Part shown: in pieces, positions 44,250 to 52,427 of the stretch
How the letters are laid out: each line of letters begins with the position of its first letter
Numbering within the stretch: position 1 is the first letter of the stretch
Origin: Plastoroseomonas hellenica
GTDB taxonomy: Bacteria; Pseudomonadota; Alphaproteobacteria; Acetobacterales; Acetobacteraceae
Assembly (NCBI RefSeq): GCF_018129085.1
Contig: NZ_JAAGBB010000019.1
Coordinates: forward strand, 1-64,000
DNA length: 64,000 nucleotides
Reading direction: 5' to 3'
Translations under genes and position numbers: made by a program
Notes under the pieces: model-generated
The model's database searches: none
Seen by the model: only the letters and a program-made list of their open reading frames with translations
What the model was told of the DNA's origin: nothing

Positions 44250-45966
44250 GGAGCTTCACCCCGAAGATGGCGCGGGCCGTGGTGATGCAGACCGCGATGA
44301 CGGCCACCTGGATGGCGGCAAGGCCCGCGACCACACCCACTTCGCCCTGGACCCAGGTCTGCAGCAGCGCGGTGCCGATCACCTCGCTGCCCGGCGCGAA
44401 GAGGAAGATCGCGGTAGAGTATTCCTTGAAGAAGGAGATGAAGAGGATCGTGTAGCAGGCGACCAGCGCCGGCCGCATCAGCGGCATCATGATGCGCCGC
44501 GTGGTGGTCCACCAATCCGCGCCCTGCACGCGCGCGGCGCGGTCGAGGTCGGGGCTCACCTGCAGCAGCATCGGCGCGACGGCGCCGAGGCCGGCCGGGA
44601 TGAAGCGCATGGTGAAGGCGATCACCAGGATCCAGATCGAGTTGCGGATACCGCCGATGCCGGGAATCAGGGCGAAGGCGTAGAAGAAGCCGATGCCCGC
44701 GACCACGCCCGGGACCGCACGCGGGAACAGCGCCACGTAGTGCAGCGGGCCGCGAAAGCGGAATTCCGAGCGATGGACGATCAGCGCGACCATGCCGATC
44801 AGCGCGGTCGCCAGCGCGGCGCCGACCAGGCTGACGAGGAAGGAATTCGTCACCGCCCGCGCATAGACCGGCTCGTTCAGCAGCGCCGCGAAGTTGTCGA
44901 GCGTCAGCACGTCGGCCAGCGGGATCATGGGCGAGAGGAAGGAGGTGAAGGCGCGCAGGATCAGCATGGCGATCGGCGCCACCCCGGTCATCACCACATA
45001 GACCAGCGCCGCGGCAAACAGTGGCCAGCGCAGCCCGCCCAGCCGGAAGGGACGCGGCCGCGTCGCCTTGCCGCCGAGCGTCACGAAGCGCCTGGTATTG
45101 CCGAGCAGCCGACCCTGCAGCCAGACCAGGAAGCAGATCACGATCAGCATCAGCGCAGCCGCCGTCGCCGCCAGGCCGTGGTCGGGGCGGGGGGAGGTGG
45201 CGCTGATGTTGAACAGGAAGGTGGTCAGCACATTGATGCCGGCGGGTTCGCCGAAGATCAGCGGCACCGAGAGCAGTTCCAGCCCGATGGTGAAGTTCAG
45301 CACCGCGCTGTAGGCGATGGCCGGCATCATCAGCGGCAGGGTCACGCGCCAGAGCGTGCGGAAGGTGCCGGCGCCGGAGACCCTTGCCGCTTCCTCGAGC
45401 GTCGGATCGGTCATGCCGGCGGAAGAGAGGCAATAGAGATAAGCGAGCGGCGCCTGCGACACGCCGGCGATGACAGCCATGCCGCCGAGCGAATAGAGGT
45501 TCCAGGGCGCATCGCCGAACAGCGATTGCCAGAACAGCGTCACATAGCCCGCCGGCCCGTAGATCGTGTACCAGCCGAAGGAGAGCACCAGCGCCGAGAG
45601 ATAGAGCGGCCAGAGGAACAGCTCCCCCAGCACCCGGGCACCCGGCAGGTCGGTGCGACCGAACAGGATCGCCGCCAGCGTGCCGAAGAGCTGCGCCACC
45701 ACCGTGGTCAGCCCAGCCAGCAGGAAGGTATTCCACAGGATGCGTGGGAAGCCCTCGTTCTGCGCCAGGCGCACGAAGTTCCCGAGCGTCAGCCGCGCGT
45801 CGTGATCGTAGAGCGCGCCGTCCAGCAGCGACTGGTACAGCACCGGCAGCAAAGGTGCCGCCACCAGCACGACGACCAGCAGCGTGGTCGCGTATTGGAT
45901 CGGGGTTTCGCGCGGGAAGCGGGCCGGGGCGGCTGGCGCCCCGGTCTCCGAGGTGGTGGTGCTCAT
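44242..45966 (-). CDS. Fbp-type ABC permease with two fused membrane domains
   Basis: A 574-residue integral membrane protein consisting of two permease halves in tandem, as in FbpB/ThiP-type systems. EAA-loop segments EEAARVSGAGTFRTLWRVTLPL in the first half and DRAARVQGADWWTTTRRIMMPL in the second are the ATPase contact sites. Both halves contain six or so hydrophobic segments. It follows the binding protein by four bases and overlaps the ATPase gene. Confidence 0.92.
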   Translation of the reverse strand: MSTTTSETGAPAAPARFPRETPIQYATTLLVVVLVAAPLLPVLYQSLLDGALYDHDARLTLGNFVRLAQNEGFPRILWNTFLLAGLTTVVAQLFGTLAAILFGRTDLPGARVLGELFLWPLYLSALVLSFGWYTIYGPAGYVTLFWQSLFGDAPWNLYSLGGMAVIAGVSQAPLAYLYCLSSAGMTDPTLEEAARVSGAGTFRTLWRVTLPLMMPAIAYSAVLNFTIGLELLSVPLIFGEPAGINVLTTFLFNISATSPRPDHGLAATAAALMLIVICFLVWLQGRLLGNTRRFVTLGGKATRPRPFRLGGLRWPLFAAALVYVVMTGVAPIAMLILRAFTSFLSPMIPLADVLTLDNFAALLNEPVYARAVTNSFLVSLVGAALATALIGMVALIVHRSEFRFRGPLHYVALFPRAVPGVVAGIGFFYAFALIPGIGGIRNSIWILVIAFTMRFIPAGLGAVAPMLLQVSPDLDRAARVQGADWWTTTRRIMMPLMRPALVACYTILFISFFKEYSTAIFLFAPGSEVIGTALLQTWVQGEVGVVAGLAAIQVAVIAVCITTARAIFGVKLHG

Positions 45967-45970
45967 CGCG

Positions 45971-47134
45971 TCAACGCACGCCGTAGACGCTCTTCCAGCG
46001 GTCCGAGAAGGACTGGTAGTCCTCGATCATCTTCGGGTCGTAGTCGATGAAGCACATATTCTGCTCGCCGCCGATCTCCTGGGTGATGGAGCTGAAGGTG
46101 TGGCGGATGCCCTCGCCGGGCATCACGTCCGGGCGCGCCGGCGTCAGGCCGCCGCGGCCGAAGGCACGCTGGCCATCGGCGGAGGCGATGTAGTCCAGCA
46201 TCAGCTTCGCCGCATTGGCGTTGCGGGCACCCTTCGGCACCGCGACGCCGCGCACCACGACCGGCTGCCCATCGCCGATGAAGTTCCAGCCGAGCACCCG
46301 GGCGCGCGCCGGATCATTGAGGCGCGGCCAGAAGGTGATCGCGGAGACGAACCAGCCCATGACGTATTCGCCGGAGGTCACCTTCTCCGTCATCGGGCCG
46401 CCGGACCGCTCCCAGCGTGGCTGCAGCTCCGCCAATTGCTGGAACCATTGCCAGGCCTGGTCGCCATGCTTGCGCGCGAAGGCGTAGTTGCCGGAATAGC
46501 CGAGGCCGCTGTTGTGCACGCCGTAGCTGGTGATCTTGCCGCGCCAGCTCCGCTGGTTGGCGACCGCGCGCTCGACGAACTGGGCGAAGCTGCGGGGCGC
46601 CTGCGCGTCCGGCACCAGCATCTTGTTGTAGATGAAGACCAGCGGGTCGGAGGAGCAGGTGTAGACGCCCGGCAGCGGCTTCGCCCAGGCCGGCCAGGCA
46701 TCGTCCTCGGGTGATTTGTAGTCCAGCACCTCGCCGCGGCGATGGAGCTGGATCCAGCCGGCGGGCTCGGCGGTTGCCAGCAGGTCGCCGGTGCGGCTGT
46801 TGGTGCTGCGCTCCGCCAGGTAGCGCTCGAAGACGTCGCGGGTATTGGGCAGGTCCAGCGTCTCGACGCGGATGCCCGGATAGCGCTGGTTGAAGCCCTG
46901 GATCACCGGGCGCCAGTTCTCCGGCGACATGATGGAATAGATCAGCAGGGACCCTTCGCGCTGCGCCGCGGCCACGATCTCGTTGTAGCCGGCGGGGTAG
47001 CCGGCCGGCGCACCCTGCGCGGAAGGCTGCGCGCCCTGCGCGATCGCCGGGCGCGACAGGGCAGGGGGGATGGCCGCGCCCAGGGCGCCGGCCAGCGGCA
47101 GGGTCAGCACCGAACGGCGCCGGATGATGGTCAT
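45971..47134 (-). CDS. Fbp-type ABC transporter substrate-binding protein
   Basis: A 387-residue exported binding protein of the SBP family 1/Fe3+-type. The signal has arginines before a hydrophobic core (IIRRRSVLTLPLAG) and cleavage is likely near IAQ. Mature motifs include SLLIYSIMSPENWRPVI, RYPGIRVETLDLPN and PLVFIYNKMLVP. No FbpA tyrosine pair that would prove iron binding was identified, and the operon context (CoA transferase, lyase) favours an organic acid. The ATG at 47134 starts the five-gene operon. Confidence 0.88.
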   Translation of the reverse strand: MTIIRRRSVLTLPLAGALGAAIPPALSRPAIAQGAQPSAQGAPAGYPAGYNEIVAAAQREGSLLIYSIMSPENWRPVIQGFNQRYPGIRVETLDLPNTRDVFERYLAERSTNSRTGDLLATAEPAGWIQLHRRGEVLDYKSPEDDAWPAWAKPLPGVYTCSSDPLVFIYNKMLVPDAQAPRSFAQFVERAVANQRSWRGKITSYGVHNSGLGYSGNYAFARKHGDQAWQWFQQLAELQPRWERSGGPMTEKVTSGEYVMGWFVSAITFWPRLNDPARARVLGWNFIGDGQPVVVRGVAVPKGARNANAAKLMLDYIASADGQRAFGRGGLTPARPDVMPGEGIRHTFSSITQEIGGEQNMCFIDYDPKMIEDYQSFSDRWKSVYGVR

Positions 47135-47215
47135 GCTCTTCGTTCCTCCCTTGCCGCCATCATCGCGGATGGCCGTTTTCACAGCGGCGCGAAGCAGCTT
47201 GCGCCGCTCCAACAG

Positions 47216-47240
47216 ATTGGCGCAATAATTGGCGCCAATT
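47216..47240. promoter_or_regulatory. Tandem palindromic operator for the divergent GntR gene
   Basis: AATTGGCGCCAATT at 47227-47240 is a perfect 14-bp palindrome. Immediately before it, ATTGGCGCAAT at 47216-47226 is a one-mismatch version. A third TTGGCGCCAA occurs inside the GntR gene at about 47395-47404. The two intergenic sites lie between the divergent ABC operon and the GntR gene, 40 bases before the GntR ATG. Binding by the adjacent regulator is inferred. Confidence 0.7.
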
Positions 47241-47279
47241 CCCGGACGCCGCAAGGCGTTTTCTCGATAAGAATCGCCC

Positions 47280-47927
47280 ATGAAGATTGCGTCCCGCGAA
47301 AAGCGGCCCCTGGCGCTGGAGCTCGCGATGATCATCCGCGGCGGCGGGTATCGCGCCGGCGAATGGCTGCGGCAGATCGACCTGGAGCAGCGCCTTGGCG
47401 CCAATCGCTTCGAGGTGCGGACCGCGCTCGCCGAGCTCGCGCTCCGCGGGACGGTGGAGCATGTGCCGAATCGCGGCTTCCGGGTGGCCGAGCATGACCG
47501 GGAGCGGCTGCGCCAGCTCCTGGACATCCGGGCCCTGCTGGAGGTGGAAGCGGCGGTGACCGCGCTGCCCCGGATCGATGCCGCGGCGCTCGAGGCGCTG
47601 GAGCGGCTCGCCGCCGCCTTCGAGCGGGCGGCCGCCGAGGGCACGAGGGCCGAGCAGAGCGCCACCAATGTCGCTTTCCATGACGGGCTCTATGGCCACA
47701 CCCCGAACCGGGCACTGGGCGAGCTGGTGACGGAGATGCGCGACCGCGCCCGGCTCTGGCCGGTGGCGCTTTGGCCTTCCACCGCCGCCCTCAGGCGCAG
47801 CGTGGAGTCGCATCGCCGGATCCTGGATGCGATCCACGCCCGGGATGCCGGGGCGCTGGCGGCGGCGGTCAGGGACCATATCCTGCGCTCGGCCGCGAAC
47901 GACCCGGCGGTGGACACCATCTCCTGA
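47280..47927 (+). CDS. GntR/FadR-family transcriptional regulator (1)
   Basis: A 215-residue repressor with an N-terminal winged helix (LALELAMIIRGGGYRAGEWLRQ, then DLEQRLGANRFEVRTALAELALRG) and a C-terminal FCD domain with acidic/His metal-site features (AFHDGLYGHTPN, SHRRILDAI). Divergent from the ABC-CoA operon, with strong palindromes between. Product of the pathway or its substrate probably acts as ligand. The Shine-Dalgarno is weak, consistent with low-level expression. Confidence 0.92.
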   Translation: MKIASREKRPLALELAMIIRGGGYRAGEWLRQIDLEQRLGANRFEVRTALAELALRGTVEHVPNRGFRVAEHDRERLRQLLDIRALLEVEAAVTALPRIDAAALEALERLAAAFERAAAEGTRAEQSATNVAFHDGLYGHTPNRALGELVTEMRDRARLWPVALWPSTAALRRSVESHRRILDAIHARDAGALAAAVRDHILRSAANDPAVDTIS

Positions 47928-48013
47928 TCGGGCTGATCGGGCGGGTGGCTTGCCAAAGCCGCGCCGACGGCGTTCAAAGCGCGCCCTCCCTCGGTCCGGC
48001 GGCTTCCTCCCCC

Positions 48014-49258
48014 ATGCGCCCTGTCATCGGTATCGACTTCGGCACCACCAACAGCGTGGTGGCGGCGCTGGATGCGACCGGCGCCGTCACGGCCCTGACC
48101 CGTCCGACCGGGGAGGTATTCCGCTCGGTCCTTGCCTTCTGGAGCGGGGCCGGCGGGACCTTGCGGCACGCCGCCGGTCCCGACGCGATCGAGGCCTATC
48201 TGGAAGACCCGCTCGACAGCCGGCTCATCATGTCGATGAAGAGCTACCTGGCGCAGCGCAGTTTCTCCGAGACCCGGATCTTCGGCCGGAGCTGGAGCCT
48301 GGAGGCCCTGATCGGCCTGTTCCTGCGCGAATTGCTGGCGCCCTTCGCGACCGGTCTGGCGGGGGCGCGGATCGTCGTCGGCCGACCGGTGCGCTTCGTG
48401 GGCGATGCGCCCGATGACGCGCTCGGCGAAAGCCGCCTGCGCGCCGCCTTCGCCAGCGCCGGCTTTTCTGATGTCGAGGCGGGGCTCGAGCCGGCAGCGG
48501 CCGGGCATCGCTTCGCCGAAGGGCTGGATGCGCCGGCGACCGTGCTGGTCGGCGATTTCGGCGGCGGCACCAGCGATTTCTCCGTCCTCCGCTTCGATCC
48601 CGGTCCGCCGCGCCGGGTCGCGGCCCTCGGCCATGCCGGGGTCGGCATCGCGGGCGACGCCTTCGACTACCGCATCATCGACCGGCTGGTGCTGCCGCTG
48701 CTCGGCAAAGGCGGCAGCTACACGGTCATGGGGGGCAAGGCGCTGCCAATCCCGGTCGGCTGGTTCACCAGCTTCGCGCGCTGGCACCTGCTGTCGCTGA
48801 TGCGGGCACCCCGCACCTTGCGCGACATCGCGGAGGTGGCGCGCACCGCGGCCGAGCCGGAGCGGCTGCGCCACCTGATCCGGCTGATCGAGGATGAGGC
48901 GGGCTATGCGATGTACCGCGCCGTTTCCGGCGTGAAGGCCGAGCTGTCGCGGGAGGATCGCGCGCAGCTCCGGTTCCAGCACGCCGATTTCAGCATCGAC
49001 GCCGAAGTGCGGCGCAGCGATTTCGAAGCCTGGATCGCGCCGGAGCTCGCGCGCATCGGCGCTGCGGTCGATGCCGCGCTGGAGGATGCCGCCCTGCCCA
49101 CGGCGCAAATCGACCGCGTCTTCCTCACCGGCGGCACCTCCCTCGTGCCGGCGGTGCGGGCCTTATTCGAACGGCGCTTCGGCGCCGCCCGCATCGTCAC
49201 CGGCGGCGAGTTCGTCTCGGTCGCCGAAGGGCTCGCGCTGATGGGGCGCGAGTCCTGA
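48014..49258 (+). CDS. Short Hsp70-family (YegD-like) protein
   Basis: A 414-residue protein with an actin-type nucleotide-binding fold: GIDFGTTNSVV (phosphate 1) at residue 5, LVGDFGGGTSDFSV (phosphate 2) near 178 and FLTGGTSLVPAV (adenosine) near 376. It lacks the substrate-binding and lid domains of DnaK, and is therefore closer to YegD-type relatives. Its client or role is unknown. No DnaJ or GrpE gene is adjacent. It starts 87 bases after the GntR gene. Confidence 0.88.
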   Translation: MRPVIGIDFGTTNSVVAALDATGAVTALTRPTGEVFRSVLAFWSGAGGTLRHAAGPDAIEAYLEDPLDSRLIMSMKSYLAQRSFSETRIFGRSWSLEALIGLFLRELLAPFATGLAGARIVVGRPVRFVGDAPDDALGESRLRAAFASAGFSDVEAGLEPAAAGHRFAEGLDAPATVLVGDFGGGTSDFSVLRFDPGPPRRVAALGHAGVGIAGDAFDYRIIDRLVLPLLGKGGSYTVMGGKALPIPVGWFTSFARWHLLSLMRAPRTLRDIAEVARTAAEPERLRHLIRLIEDEAGYAMYRAVSGVKAELSREDRAQLRFQHADFSIDAEVRRSDFEAWIAPELARIGAAVDAALEDAALPTAQIDRVFLTGGTSLVPAVRALFERRFGAARIVTGGEFVSVAEGLALMGRES

Positions 49259-49265
49259 TACCAGT

Positions 49266-49288
49266 GGCACGAGCAATCTGCTCGTGCC
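49266..49288. terminator. 10-bp hairpin after Hsp70-like gene
   Basis: GGCACGAGCA-ATC-TGCTCGTGCC is a perfect 10-bp stem eight bases after the stop, without a T-tract. It precedes repeat copy E. A similar but incomplete GTGCTTGTGCC sequence adjoins copy D, so the hairpin may be an associated repeat module. Confidence 0.5.
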
Positions 49289-49309
49289 GCGCACAGAAGG
49301 CGGGGCCAT

Positions 49310-49486
49310 GCGGCCGCAGGCCGCCCCCGGTGTCCGCGGAGCGAGGCGAAGCCGATCCTCCTTCGCCGAGGCTCCGGAGGACGAATGCTCCGGGGCCGCG
49401 AATGCGGCCCCGCGCGCGACCATCAGCCGCCACCAATGCCGCCCCGACGGCGCGGAAGCCAAGCCGCGCGCCCGGCGTCTGAGGGC
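49310..49486 (+). repeat. Dispersed GC-rich intergenic repeat, copy E
   Basis: Same orientation as B and C, from GCGGCCGCAGGCCGCC to GGCGTCTGAGGG. It contains the CCTCCTTCGCC...GGAGGA module shared with copy B and the intact core hairpin GGGGCCGC-GAAT-GCGGCCCC (about 49393-49412). It lies between the Hsp70-like gene and the convergent GST gene. Confidence 0.85.
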
Positions 49487-49495
49487 TAAGAAGAC

Positions 49496-50092
49496 TCAGC
49501 CCACCGGCACGGTGAGCGCCATCGGCGGCAGCGCCGAGGCCTTGGCGTACCAGGCCTCGAGCTCGGGGCGGCCCGGCCGCCAGGGCTCATTGGCGTAGCG
49601 GAAGTCGAGATAGCCGAGCGCGCAGGCGATGGTGATCTCGCCGATCGTCGCCAGCCCGTCGAGTGTGCCGGCCTCCGCCTCCAGCGTGTTCAGCGCGGCT
49701 TCCACCTTGCCGCGCTGCAGCGCGATGTAGCTGACGCGGCCCTCGTCCTGCGGCAGCGCGATCTCGCGCCGGCGTGGCTGGCTCGCATCCATGATGCCGT
49801 CGCCGAGCGCCTGGCGGCGCAGCGCCGTCCAGCGGGCGGCGCCCGCAGCCGGGAACAGCTTCGGCGCGTCGCCCAGGCTGTCGAGGTATTCGCAGATCAC
49901 CGGGCTGTCGTAGAGCATCGCACCTTCATCGGTGACCAGCGTCGGCACCTTCGACAGCGGGTTCAGCGGCGGCAGCGCCGGATCGGTGGTCGCCACCTTC
50001 CAGCGCTCGATCTTGGCGTCGAGGCCGCGCGCGATCGCGCAGGCGGTGACCTTGCGGACATAGGGGCTGGCGGGCGAATAGGCGAGCTTCAT
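49496..50092 (-). CDS. Glutathione S-transferase family protein
   Basis: A 198-residue GST-like protein: thioredoxin-fold N-domain with [11 protein letters not shown], the cis-Pro region SKVPTLVTD and the glutathione-contact motif [10 protein letters not shown], then an all-helical C-domain. The first-strand Ser7/Ser10 could act as the thiol-activating residue. Substrate unknown; single-domain GSTs of this length are common in proteobacteria. Confidence 0.9.
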   Translation of the reverse strand: MKLAYSPASPYVRKVTACAIARGLDAKIERWKVATTDPALPPLNPLSKVPTLVTDEGAMLYDSPVICEYLDSLGDAPKLFPAAGAARWTALRRQALGDGIMDASQPRRREIALPQDEGRVSYIALQRGKVEAALNTLEAEAGTLDGLATIGEITIACALGYLDFRYANEPWRPGRPELEAWYAKASALPPMALTVPVG

Positions 50093-50214
50093 GGGGCGCT
50101 CCGTTTCCTTGCGACTGGCGTACGGACTGTCCCGCGCGGCGCGGCACTCGGCAAGCCTCGACCATCGCGGCGCTTGGCGTGCATAACGGCCCCCTTCATT
50201 CGAGGAGGACGATC

Positions 50215-50547
50215 ATGACCGATACGAAGCTGGGCACCGGCGAGGAAGCGACCGCCGGGCGGCAGGTTTCCGTCCACTACACCGGCTGGCTGTTCGACGA
50301 GTTCTCGCCGGACAACAAGGGCATGAAGTTCGACAGCTCCCTGGATCGGGGCCAGCCGTTCAGCTTCGAGCTCGGCGCCGGCTATGTGATCCAGGGCTGG
50401 GACCAGGGCGTGGCCGGCATGCGGGTCGGCGGTGAACGCACCCTGGTGATCCCGCCGGAGCTCGGCTACGGCGCGCGCGGCGCCGGCGGCGTCATCCCGC
50501 CCAATGCCACATTGATCTTCGAGGTGGAGCTGCTCGCGGTCGAGTGA
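50215..50547 (+). CDS. FKBP-type peptidyl-prolyl isomerase
   Basis: A 110-residue single-domain [44 protein letters not shown] and [14 protein letters not shown] are the conserved strands and active-site loops. There is no signal peptide, so it is probably cytoplasmic. A CGAGGAGG Shine-Dalgarno precedes the ATG. A 42-bp tandem repeat starts right after its stop. Confidence 0.95.
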   Translation: MTDTKLGTGEEATAGRQVSVHYTGWLFDEFSPDNKGMKFDSSLDRGQPFSFELGAGYVIQGWDQGVAGMRVGGERTLVIPPELGYGARGAGGVIPPNATLIFEVELLAVE

Positions 50548-50631
50548 GAGTCTTTGTTTGGGCGCGCAGCCGCCACACCAACCCTGCGCGAGTCTTTGGT
50601 CTGGCGCGCAGCCGCCACACCAACCCTGCGC
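50548..50631 (+). repeat. Two tandem copies of a 42-bp unit
   Basis: GAGTCTTTG... to ...CAACCCTGCGC occurs at 50548-50589 and again at 50590-50631, with a few substitutions confined to positions around the seventh to fifteenth base. It lies between the FKBP gene and the convergent dipeptidase gene. Nothing else in the window matches it. It differs from the A-E repeat family. Confidence 0.85.
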
Positions 50632-50644
50632 GCTGTCCGGCTCC

Positions 50645-50660
50645 GAAAGTCACGACTTTC
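50645..50660. terminator. Short inverted repeat before dipeptidase 3' end
   Basis: GAAAGT-CACG-ACTTTC forms a 6-bp stem with a 4-base loop (or 7 bp with two) just before the dipeptidase stop. It is between convergent genes and may aid termination, though no T-tract is present. Confidence 0.4.
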
Positions 50661-50671
50661 TCCGCCGGGTA

Positions 50672-52084
50672 TCAGGCAAGACTCTGCGTGAAGACACGCA
50701 GGTAATTCTCGGCCAGCAGCTTGCGGACCTCGGTGGCCTGGAAGCCACGCGCCAGCAGCGCCGCCGACAGCGTCGGCAGCGCCCGGTAGCTGCCGAAGGC
50801 GGATCCGCCGACCAGGCCACCCATGTCGCTGCCGAGCGCCACATGGTCGATGCCGGCCGCATCGACCATGCGTGCGATCCCGCCGGCGAAGGCGGTCATG
50901 TCCGCGAAGATGGTGGTCGGCGGCCAGATGCCGATGACGCCGCCGGTGCCGGCGATGATCCGCGCGTGGTCGCGCGAGATCTGCCGGCTGCGCGGCCCGG
51001 GCGCATTGGTGAGCGAGGTGTGCGACAGCACCAGCGGCTTGGTCGTCACCGCCGCCGCCTGCCGGACCAGGTCGTAGGTGCCGTGCGCGACGTCGACCAC
51101 GATGCCGAGCCGGTTGCACTGCCGGATGACCTCGGCGCCGAAAGCCGTCAGGCCGCCATGCACCGGCGGCTCGGTCTGAATGTCGCCGAGCTCGTTGACG
51201 CGATAGTGCGTGAGCTGGAGGTGGCGCAGCGTCCAGCGCGCATGCGCCTCGGCGACGCGCGCGATCTGGCCTTCCAGGAAATCGGCACCCTCCGCGCTGA
51301 CGATGATCGACGGGCGGTCGCCGCGCGCGGCGGCCAGCGCCGCAGCGTCTGCGATGATCCGCAAGCCCTGCTCGCGCGCCAGGTCATGGATGCGCTGGAA
51401 GGAGGTCTGGCCATAGGCGTAGAGCTCGCCGGGTGCGGGATCGCCGAAGGGACGGATGCGGCCATCGGAGGTGACCTGATGCGTCGGCGCATCGGGCACG
51501 GTCGCGAGGCAGAGCACCGCCATGCCGCCCTCCCGCATCGGGCCCGCGACCGGCGTGAAGGCTGCGCGCTCCGCGACGCGCTGGATGCCGATCACCCGGC
51601 CGGCATGGGAATGGATGTCCACCGTCGGGATGCCGGCCAGGGCGTCCCGCGCCGCGGCATCCGTCGCTGCCGGCGTGGTTTGCGCGCAGCCGCCGGTGGT
51701 GCCGAGTGCCATGCATAGCAGCGGCGCCGCCATCAGCGCGCGACGCCCCGCGAACACCCCGCGCGGCGCGCCCGGGGCACCGACGGCGCGGGCTTCGCGG
51801 AGTTGGAAGCGCCAGCCCGCGGGGTCATCGGTCAGCTCGTGCAGCGTGCCCGCCAGCCGCACGCGGCCGGGCCCGGCCGCGATGGCGCCGGCGGCGAAGA
51901 CCTCGATGCGCCGCTCGGCCTCGCGCGGCAGGCAGCCCAGGCAGCAGGGCGGCGCATCGACCAGGGCCAGGTAGTCATCCGCCGCCTCGGGGCCGAAGCG
52001 GTACAGCCAGCCCTCGATCTCCACCGGCATGCCTGGCGCCCATTCAGCCGGAAGGCTCGCCAGCCTGTCGAAGCTGAGCCGCAT
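50672..52084 (-). CDS. M19 dipeptidase-like protein with unusual N-terminal region
   Basis: The 470-residue frame contains an M19 (renal-dipeptidase-like) TIM barrel from about residue 150: VDIHSHAG, SAEGADFLEGQ, LTHYRVNELGD, VVDVAHGTY, LSHTSLTN and GSDMGGLVGG provide the usual metal-site positions, except that the first motif reads His-x-His where the family normally has His-x-Asp. Before it are ~100 residues with PPCCLGCLP and then, in frame, a second start region: GTG at 51757 or ATG at 51733 followed by a lipoprotein-like signal ending GGC. Thus either one fusion protein, or two overlapping genes sharing the frame. Confidence 0.75.
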   Translation of the reverse strand: MRLSFDRLASLPAEWAPGMPVEIEGWLYRFGPEAADDYLALVDAPPCCLGCLPREAERRIEVFAAGAIAAGPGRVRLAGTLHELTDDPAGWRFQLREARAVGAPGAPRGVFAGRRALMAAPLLCMALGTTGGCAQTTPAATDAAARDALAGIPTVDIHSHAGRVIGIQRVAERAAFTPVAGPMREGGMAVLCLATVPDAPTHQVTSDGRIRPFGDPAPGELYAYGQTSFQRIHDLAREQGLRIIADAAALAAARGDRPSIIVSAEGADFLEGQIARVAEAHARWTLRHLQLTHYRVNELGDIQTEPPVHGGLTAFGAEVIRQCNRLGIVVDVAHGTYDLVRQAAAVTTKPLVLSHTSLTNAPGPRSRQISRDHARIIAGTGGVIGIWPPTTIFADMTAFAGGIARMVDAAGIDHVALGSDMGGLVGGSAFGSYRALPTLSAALLARGFQATEVRKLLAENYLRVFTQSLA

Positions 52085-52168
52085 CGCTGCCGTTCCGTTG
52101 CCCTGACGCCGCCGGGTTGATCGCGCTGCGAGCCTGCATCAACCGGGGCGCGGCTACAACGGCGCCGA

Positions 52169-52417
52169 TCAGTCAGTCCCCGGGTCGCGAAGGTAGGGCT
52201 CCACCGTGCCCTGCAGCTTCATGGTCATCGGCCGGCCGCGCCGGTCCACCGCCTTGCCGAGGCTGACGCGGACCCAGCCTTCGGAGACGCAGTATTCCTC
52301 GACATTGGTCTTCTCCTGACCCTTGAAGCGGATGCCGACCCCGCGCGCCAGCAGCGCCTCGTTGAAATAGGGGCTGGCGGGATCGTTGGAGAGGCGGTCG
52401 GGAAGCGTATCGGACAT
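52169..52417 (-). CDS. DUF3297 family small protein
   Basis: An 82-residue protein matching the DUF3297 family: DTLPDRLSNDPASPYFNEA, GVGIRFKGQEKTNVEEYCVSEGW and KLQGTVEPYLRD. The family is widespread in alphaproteobacteria and has no known function. The ATG at 52417 gives the usual start. It lies 11 bases downstream of the alpha-hydroxy-acid dehydrogenase gene on the same strand, but family members are not tied to that enzyme. Confidence 0.9.
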   Translation of the reverse strand: MSDTLPDRLSNDPASPYFNEALLARGVGIRFKGQEKTNVEEYCVSEGWVRVSLGKAVDRRGRPMTMKLQGTVEPYLRDPGTD

Positions 52418-52427
52418 GGCATGAACC

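Noticed and set aside
44056-46050. 664-codon plus-strand frame opposite the ABC permease
   Set aside because: His/Asp/Arg-rich shadow; the minus strand encodes a standard two-domain permease.
41018-47134. Calling the ABC importer an iron transporter
   Set aside because: Family resemblance alone is not ligand evidence, no iron-binding tyrosine pair was identified, and the linked CoA enzymes point to a carboxylate.
52109-52148. Inverted repeat GGTTGAT/ATCAACC between DUF3297 and the dipeptidase gene
   Set aside because: Only seven pairs with a 16-base loop and no T-tract; too weak to call a terminator.
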